From positions 1 to 9,563 of the forward strand of contig CAKPQY010000015.1 of the NCBI GenBank assembly GCA_934179885.1: 9,563 bases of DNA. The letters are read 5' to 3'. Source of the DNA: an uncultured Clostridia bacterium (GTDB lineage Bacteria; Bacillota; Clostridia; TANB77; CAG-508). Below the pieces are notes generated by a model. That model was not told the origin of the DNA, ran no database searches, and saw nothing but the letters and a program-made list of their open reading frames with translations. A program made the translations under genes and the position numbers. Of the stretch, positions 6,640 through 9,563 are shown piece by piece (position 1 is the stretch's first letter; each line of letters starts with the position of its first letter).

Positions 6640-7628
6640 TAATTATCTCCTTCTATATTATTATTTGCATATAAAAAGTCTAAATTATTATATTGTCTTT
6701 GCTCATAATTAGCCTTATTAGCTTTTGAAACGTTACTTTTCATTTCCTTTAAATCTTTATTTTGCTTTTTACGTTGTTCTAAAAATGCATTTATTTGGTC
6801 AGGAGTTTTTAGATTTCTTTCATGCCAATCGCTAATTATATTATTTATATATTCAAAAGTTGGATTTTGTTTATAGGTAGTCCTTTTTAGTGCAATTTCA
6901 ATTATATCCATATCATACCCAAAATCTAAAACCCAATTTTCAATATAAGCCTCTTCATATTGAGTTAAGCCATTGTGTTTTCCAAGTTTTTTTGCAATGG
7001 TATTTTTTATTTTATTTAATTTTTCTTGTTTTTGGTAATATAAGTCTAAATCATTGTAAGTTTGAACTTTATTAGCATGCCAAGCTTCTGCAACAGTTTG
7101 AACATAATTCTTATGTAGTGCAGAACGATTGTAACAATAATTAAATAAACTAATCATAACTTGCTCATCAAAATTATATTTTCTAAACCATAAGTCAATA
7201 TCATTATACCACGAAGGACCCATAATACCTTGAAAGTACATATTGTTTATATGTTCAATAGCCCTTGCTCTTGACTGATTTTTAGATGTTTGCTCAATTT
7301 TTTCCTTAGATTGAGTAAGATTTGGTTTATACAAATTGTTTAAAGTTAATTCTTGTAAATCTGTAATTATAAATCCAGTTGTTTTTTTCAAGACTAAATT
7401 ATTATCTTCTAAAAATTTTAAACCATCATTTATAGTTTTTACAGGCAAAGATAACTTTTTTGATAAATCATTTATTTTAATATCTTTTTTATATTTTGAA
7501 AGAAATATTAAATACAAATAAATTTTTAAATAATCACCAGGTATTTGAGATAGATGTTCTGCAAAAAATATATCTGGTATTACTGTTTCTGAAAATAATA
7601 GTTGTTTTTCGTTTTGTTCTAGTTTCAT
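6639..7628 (-). CDS. DnaB/DnaD-type replication initiation protein
   Basis: A 329-residue primosome protein that in Bacillota bridges DnaA or restart complexes and the helicase loader. Seen: an N-terminal winged-helix (DDBH1-like) region at about 15-95 (PDIFFAEHLSQIPGDYLKIY, then INDLSKKLSLPVKTINDGL). Two copies of the DDBH2 motif YxxxIxxxWxxxxxxT follow: YVQTVAEAWHANKVQT at 175-190 and YINNIISDWHERNLKT at 260-275. Having two DDBH2 copies resembles the B. subtilis DnaB layout more than DnaD, which has one. The last ~45 residues are polar and likely disordered. The start follows GGAGG (7638-7642), 9 bases before the ATG. It is the first gene of a two-gene operon with dnaI, driven by the promoter at 7688-7716. 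DnaB versus DnaD naming is uncertain in Clostridia, so no symbol is given. Confidence 0.88.
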   Translation of the reverse strand: MKLEQNEKQLLFSETVIPDIFFAEHLSQIPGDYLKIYLYLIFLSKYKKDIKINDLSKKLSLPVKTINDGLKFLEDNNLVLKKTTGFIITDLQELTLNNLYKPNLTQSKEKIEQTSKNQSRARAIEHINNMYFQGIMGPSWYNDIDLWFRKYNFDEQVMISLFNYCYNRSALHKNYVQTVAEAWHANKVQTYNDLDLYYQKQEKLNKIKNTIAKKLGKHNGLTQYEEAYIENWVLDFGYDMDIIEIALKRTTYKQNPTFEYINNIISDWHERNLKTPDQINAFLEQRKKQNKDLKEMKSNVSKANKANYEQRQYNNLDFLYANNNIEGDN

Positions 7629-7657
7629 TTTAAAAAGCCTCCATTTAAATAAATGAT

Positions 7658-7682
7658 TTACAAATTAATGTACAATTTGTAA
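7658..7682 (-). promoter_or_regulatory. 9-bp inverted repeat near the dnaB/dnaD-dnaI transcription start
   Basis: TTACAAATT (7658-7666), 7-base spacer, AATTTGTAA (7674-7682): perfect dyad symmetry with arm centres 16 bases apart, about one and a half helical turns. It covers the predicted start point (about 7681) and early leader, the right place for a repressor operator or a leader hairpin. The regulator is unknown. Confidence 0.45.
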
Positions 7683-7687
7683 TACCA

Positions 7688-7716
7688 ATTATAACTTTTT
7701 TAGACAAAAAATTCAA
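7688..7716 (-). promoter_or_regulatory. Promoter of the helicase-loading operon
   Basis: Read on the minus strand: TTGAAT (7716-7711), a 17-base spacer, and a perfect TATAAT (7693-7688). Transcription would start near 7681, about 53 bases before the ATG of the DnaB/DnaD-type gene. This separates the operon from the secretion-like genes upstream on the same strand. Confidence 0.75.
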
Positions 7717-7725
7717 GGAATTTTT
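7706..7725 (-). terminator. Candidate terminator after the PrgI-like gene, overlapping the next promoter
   Basis: On the minus strand AAAAATTC (7725-7718), loop CTT, GAATTTTT (7714-7707) and one further T form an 8-bp hairpin ending in a run of T, beginning one base after the PrgI-like stop codon. The stem has a single G-C pair, so it may be weak. Its descending arm and loop contain the -35 box of the helicase-loading operon. Confidence 0.4.
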
Positions 7726-7726
7726 A

Positions 7727-8014
7727 TTAAAAGTTATTTTTCTGGAAAAATAATAATTTTTGTTTAAATAAAAATTTAAATATATATGTCATAACATAAA
7801 TTATATTTTCACCATTAAAACCTGAAAAGCTAAATAATAGCAAAGGAAAACAAAGAACAAAAAATAAAAATATTTTAATATTTAAATTATTAAAAAAATT
7901 AACAAAAATAAAAACAAATAAATCCCAAATTAAATTTAAAATAATAGTACTATAGTCAATTGTTCCAAATAATTTATTTTTAAAATTATAATTTTGAGGA
8001 AAAATAAATTTCAT
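7727..8014 (-). CDS. PrgI/VirB3-like small membrane protein
   Basis: A 95-residue membrane protein with two hydrophobic segments: about 21-42 (YSTIILNLIWDLFVFIFVNF) and 45-66 (IKIFLFFVLCFPLLLF). These are followed by SGFNGENIIYVMTYIFKFLF (64-83) and a short basic tail. The opening FIFPQNYNFKNKLFGTIDY and the 'two membrane helices, then GF.gENpi.y' layout resemble the PrgI family of Gram-positive conjugation systems. That family is equivalent to VirB3 and normally sits next to the VirB4 ATPase. Here no VirB4 follows: the next gene is the DnaB/DnaD-type protein. Start: GGAGG (8021-8025), 6 bases before the ATG. It is third in a minus-strand cluster with the VirB2-like and VirB6-like genes. Family assignment comes from topology and context and is moderate. 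Confidence 0.55.
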   Translation of the reverse strand: MKFIFPQNYNFKNKLFGTIDYSTIILNLIWDLFVFIFVNFFNNLNIKIFLFFVLCFPLLLFSFSGFNGENIIYVMTYIFKFLFKQKLLFFQKNNF

Positions 8015-8028
8015 AAATAACCTCCAAA

Positions 8029-8133
8029 TAAAAAAATAAAATAAAAAATAAAATAAAAAATAAAATAAAAATAAAATAAAAAATAAAATAAAAAATAAAA
8101 TAAAAATAATAAAAAATAAAATAAAGAATAAAA
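8029..8133. repeat. A/T-only tandem repeat, ~12-bp unit
   Basis: About nine imperfect copies of TAAAAAATAAAA. There is no G or C from 8026 to 8125 (100 bases), and within the array every T stands alone between runs of three or more A, with one exception. It fills the gap between the VirB6-like and PrgI-like genes, so the mRNA would carry a long U-rich (UUUUAUUUUUUA) spacer. Copy-number change by slippage is likely. Confidence 0.85.
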
Positions 8134-8157
8134 TTAATTAAAAAAATAATTATTAAA

Positions 8158-9033
8158 TTATTTTAAAAATTTTGAAAAGTTACCCACATTTTGTGAAAAA
8201 TCTGTGGAAACTCCACCTATAAATTCTCTAACAAAAGAATTTGATTTTATTAAAGCATAAAGACCACCAATATAAATAAATTTAGAAAAAAGATTAGAAG
8301 GAGAATAATCAATTGAAAATAATATTAATAAAACAATTGAAACTACAATTTGAATAAATAATAAAGAAAATAAATTTCTAAACCATGATTTAAAAAACCA
8401 AGAAGTGGAATTTAAAGAATTTGACAAAATTGCAAAAGGTGTAATTAAAACAAAAACTTTTATTAAAACATATCTAAAAGAATAAGAAAAAACTAAATTT
8501 AATAAAGAAAAAGAAATTAAACTTTTAATTAAACCATCTAAAGAGAAAATATTAATAGAAGATGTATCAACAGAAACATTCGTATTTATATCTAAAATTA
8601 ATTCTGAAAAACAGATATTTTTATTAAATAAAGTTTCTCCCAAATCTCTAATAGCTAAAGAAATATTTGAAAATAAATCTAAAAATTGTGATAATAAAAA
8701 ATATGAAAAATTCATACAAATTCCACAAATAATTAATTTTATTAAAAAACTATGAGGACTTTCAATTTGAGAATAAGTAAAATGTGAAAGTAAATACCTT
8801 AATGCGAAATATAGAATTATTCCCAAAAGCAAAGAATTTGCAATTAATAAAATTCCATTAGATGTAGATGTTCCAAAAATATTTTCAAAATTTTTGTCAT
8901 TTAAAATATCGGAACTAATAAAAGTTATATCATCTAATAAAGAATATAAATTGTTATCAATTGAACTAAATAAATTGCCTAAAATAGTATTTATTGTATC
9001 AATTATAATTTGAGTTATATTTGTTTCTTCCAA
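8158..9033 (-). CDS. VirB6/TrbL-like polytopic membrane protein
   Basis: A 291-residue inner-membrane protein with roughly five to six hydrophobic segments: about 59-84 (LIANSLLLGIILYFALRYL), 95-120 (IKLIICGICMNFSYFLLSQF), 162-182, 187-206 (YVLIKVFVLITPFAILSN), 220-243 (LLFIQIVVSIVLLILF) and 252-262. The N-terminus (1-50) is a soluble or amphipathic region, and IESPHSFLIKLIICGI recalls the conserved stretch of TrbL/VirB6-type channel proteins in Gram-positive elements. VirB6 proteins form part of the inner-membrane translocation path. The start is TTG at 9033, with AGGAGG (9038-9043) only 4 bases away; no in-frame ATG lies nearby. The ribosome binding site overlaps the TAG stop of the pilin-like gene, implying translational coupling. 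The family call leans on topology and on the neighbours. Confidence 0.6.
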   Translation of the reverse strand: MEETNITQIIIDTINTILGNLFSSIDNNLYSLLDDITFISSDILNDKNFENIFGTSTSNGILLIANSLLLGIILYFALRYLLSHFTYSQIESPHSFLIKLIICGICMNFSYFLLSQFLDLFSNISLAIRDLGETLFNKNICFSELILDINTNVSVDTSSINIFSLDGLIKSLISFSLLNLVFSYSFRYVLIKVFVLITPFAILSNSLNSTSWFFKSWFRNLFSLLFIQIVVSIVLLILFSIDYSPSNLFSKFIYIGGLYALIKSNSFVREFIGGVSTDFSQNVGNFSKFLK

Positions 9034-9041
9034 TTTTCCTC

Positions 9042-9383
9042 CTAACCGACTAATGATTTTATTGCTGATAAAATTAAATCTATTGCAAGGATAAAGGCAT
9101 ATGAAAATAAAGATCCTTTAATGATTTTTTTACCTGTTCGTATTCTTTCTTCATCACCAAAACTAAATTTTTTCATAAATACACCAGTTCCTACTGCAAC
9201 AGCAGCTGCTGGAGTTGAAAGTTTTAAAATCCAACTTTCTATATTTTCAAAAGCTGAATTAATTTTTGTAACAAGTTTTGGTTCACCTAAGGCAAAACAA
9301 AAATTATCTAGCATAAAAAATATAATAGTTGAAAATATTAAAATAAATATAATATAAAAAATTTTTTTATTAAAATTAATCAT
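9042..9383 (-). CDS. VirB2/TrbC-like pilin
   Basis: A 113-residue small membrane protein with the layout of a VirB2/TrbC pilin. Seen: a hydrophobic signal segment (8-25) ending near CFALGEP (29-35), a plausible signal-peptidase site after Ala31; a second hydrophobic helix WILKLSTPAAAVAVGTGVFM (51-70); a charged cytoplasmic loop KKFSFGDEERIRTGKK (71-86); and a last helix SLFSYAFILAIDLILSAI (91-108). Two mature helices joined by a short basic loop are the VirB2 hallmark. The ATG at 9383 is chosen over the upstream TTG (9398) because AAAGGAG (9389-9395) lies 5 bases before it. It is first in the visible cluster. Its promoter would lie within or beyond the A/T repeat to the right. It ends in TAG inside the ribosome binding site of the VirB6-like gene. 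Confidence 0.6.
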   Translation of the reverse strand: MINFNKKIFYIIFILIFSTIIFFMLDNFCFALGEPKLVTKINSAFENIESWILKLSTPAAAVAVGTGVFMKKFSFGDEERIRTGKKIIKGSLFSYAFILAIDLILSAIKSLVG

Positions 9384-9405
9384 AAAAGCTCCTTTCAATT
9401 TTAAA

Positions 9406-9563
9406 ATTAAATAAAAATAAATTAAATAAAAATAAATTAAATAAAAATAAATTAAATAAAAATAAATAAAAAATAAATAAAAAATAAATAAAAAATAAAT
9501 AAAAAATAAATAAAAAATAACTAAAAAATAAATAAAAAATAAATAAAAAATAAATAAAATAAA
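9406..9563. repeat. Two successive A/T-only tandem repeats (15-bp then 11-bp units)
   Basis: Four perfect copies of ATTAAATAAAAATAA (9406-9465) are followed by eight copies of ATAAAAAATAA (9466-9553), one with a C at 9521, and then a partial unit to the window edge. The array lies immediately upstream of the pilin-like gene, where its promoter is expected, and may continue past the window. The 11-bp unit is close to the helical repeat of DNA and has phased A-tracts, so intrinsic bending is likely. Confidence 0.92.

Noticed and set aside
8026..8133. CRISPR array in the A/T repeats
   Set aside because: The units are short, A/T-only and contiguous, with no unique spacers and no cas genes.
9384..9398. 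TTG at 9398 as start of the pilin-like gene
   Set aside because: The AAAGGAG site lies between this TTG and the ATG at 9383, so it serves the ATG.
1..9563. tRNA, rRNA or riboswitch genes
   Set aside because: No cloverleaf with conserved TTCGA arm, no rRNA-like G+C-rich block and no recognisable riboswitch core was seen on either strand.

Overview
The window is a very A+T-rich stretch of bacterial chromosome. It most likely comes from a low-GC Bacillota of the Clostridia type, probably a gut-associated lineage. The grounds are a Clostridia-like GyrA, a DnaB/DnaD plus DnaI helicase-loading pair found only in Bacillota, strong AGGAGG-type ribosome binding sites, TTGNNN-17-TATAAT promoters and a marked AAA/AAT/ATA codon preference. 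Species cannot be named from the sequence alone.

Left part (1-2009), plus strand: a diversity-generating retroelement (DGR). In order it carries a MutS-domain-I-like accessory gene (28-519), an Avd-like four-helix-bundle gene (480-854), a DGR-class reverse transcriptase (832-1842) and a template repeat (1871-2005). The three genes overlap and look translationally coupled. The template repeat reads as the end of a formylglycine-generating-enzyme/C-type-lectin-fold protein (RGG ... IGFRPL), with 15 Asn codons among 45, the usual substrate for adenine-directed mutagenesis. The reverse transcriptase has an in-frame TAA just after its YLDD palm motif and otherwise continues intact to the thumb. 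No variable repeat or target gene lies in the window.

Middle left (2010-3136): a possible decayed minus-strand coding fragment, a short SSB-like OB-fold gene (2258-2506), a small helical gene of unknown function (2645-2941), and a promoter and leader for gyrA.

Centre (3137-5640): a full-length gyrA with wild-type catalytic and quinolone-region residues. It ends in a strong hairpin terminator that also serves the converging minus-strand operon.

Right centre (5631-7716), minus strand: a helicase-loading operon. A DnaB/DnaD-type protein with two DDBH2 motifs is followed, with a one-base stop/start overlap, by dnaI. dnaI is split by one extra base inside its Walker A motif. The operon has its own promoter and a 9-bp inverted repeat near the predicted transcription start.

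Right end (7727-9563), minus strand: three small membrane proteins resembling type IV secretion components (VirB2-like pilin, VirB6/TrbL-like channel protein, PrgI/VirB3-like protein). They are separated and preceded by long A/T-only tandem repeats. No VirB4, VirD4 or relaxase gene is present here.

Overall, core replication genes (gyrA, helicase loaders) are flanked by accessory material: a DGR on one side and a secretion-like cluster on the other. Two otherwise well-preserved genes (RT and dnaI) each carry a single disrupting change, so sequence accuracy should be settled before biological conclusions are drawn.
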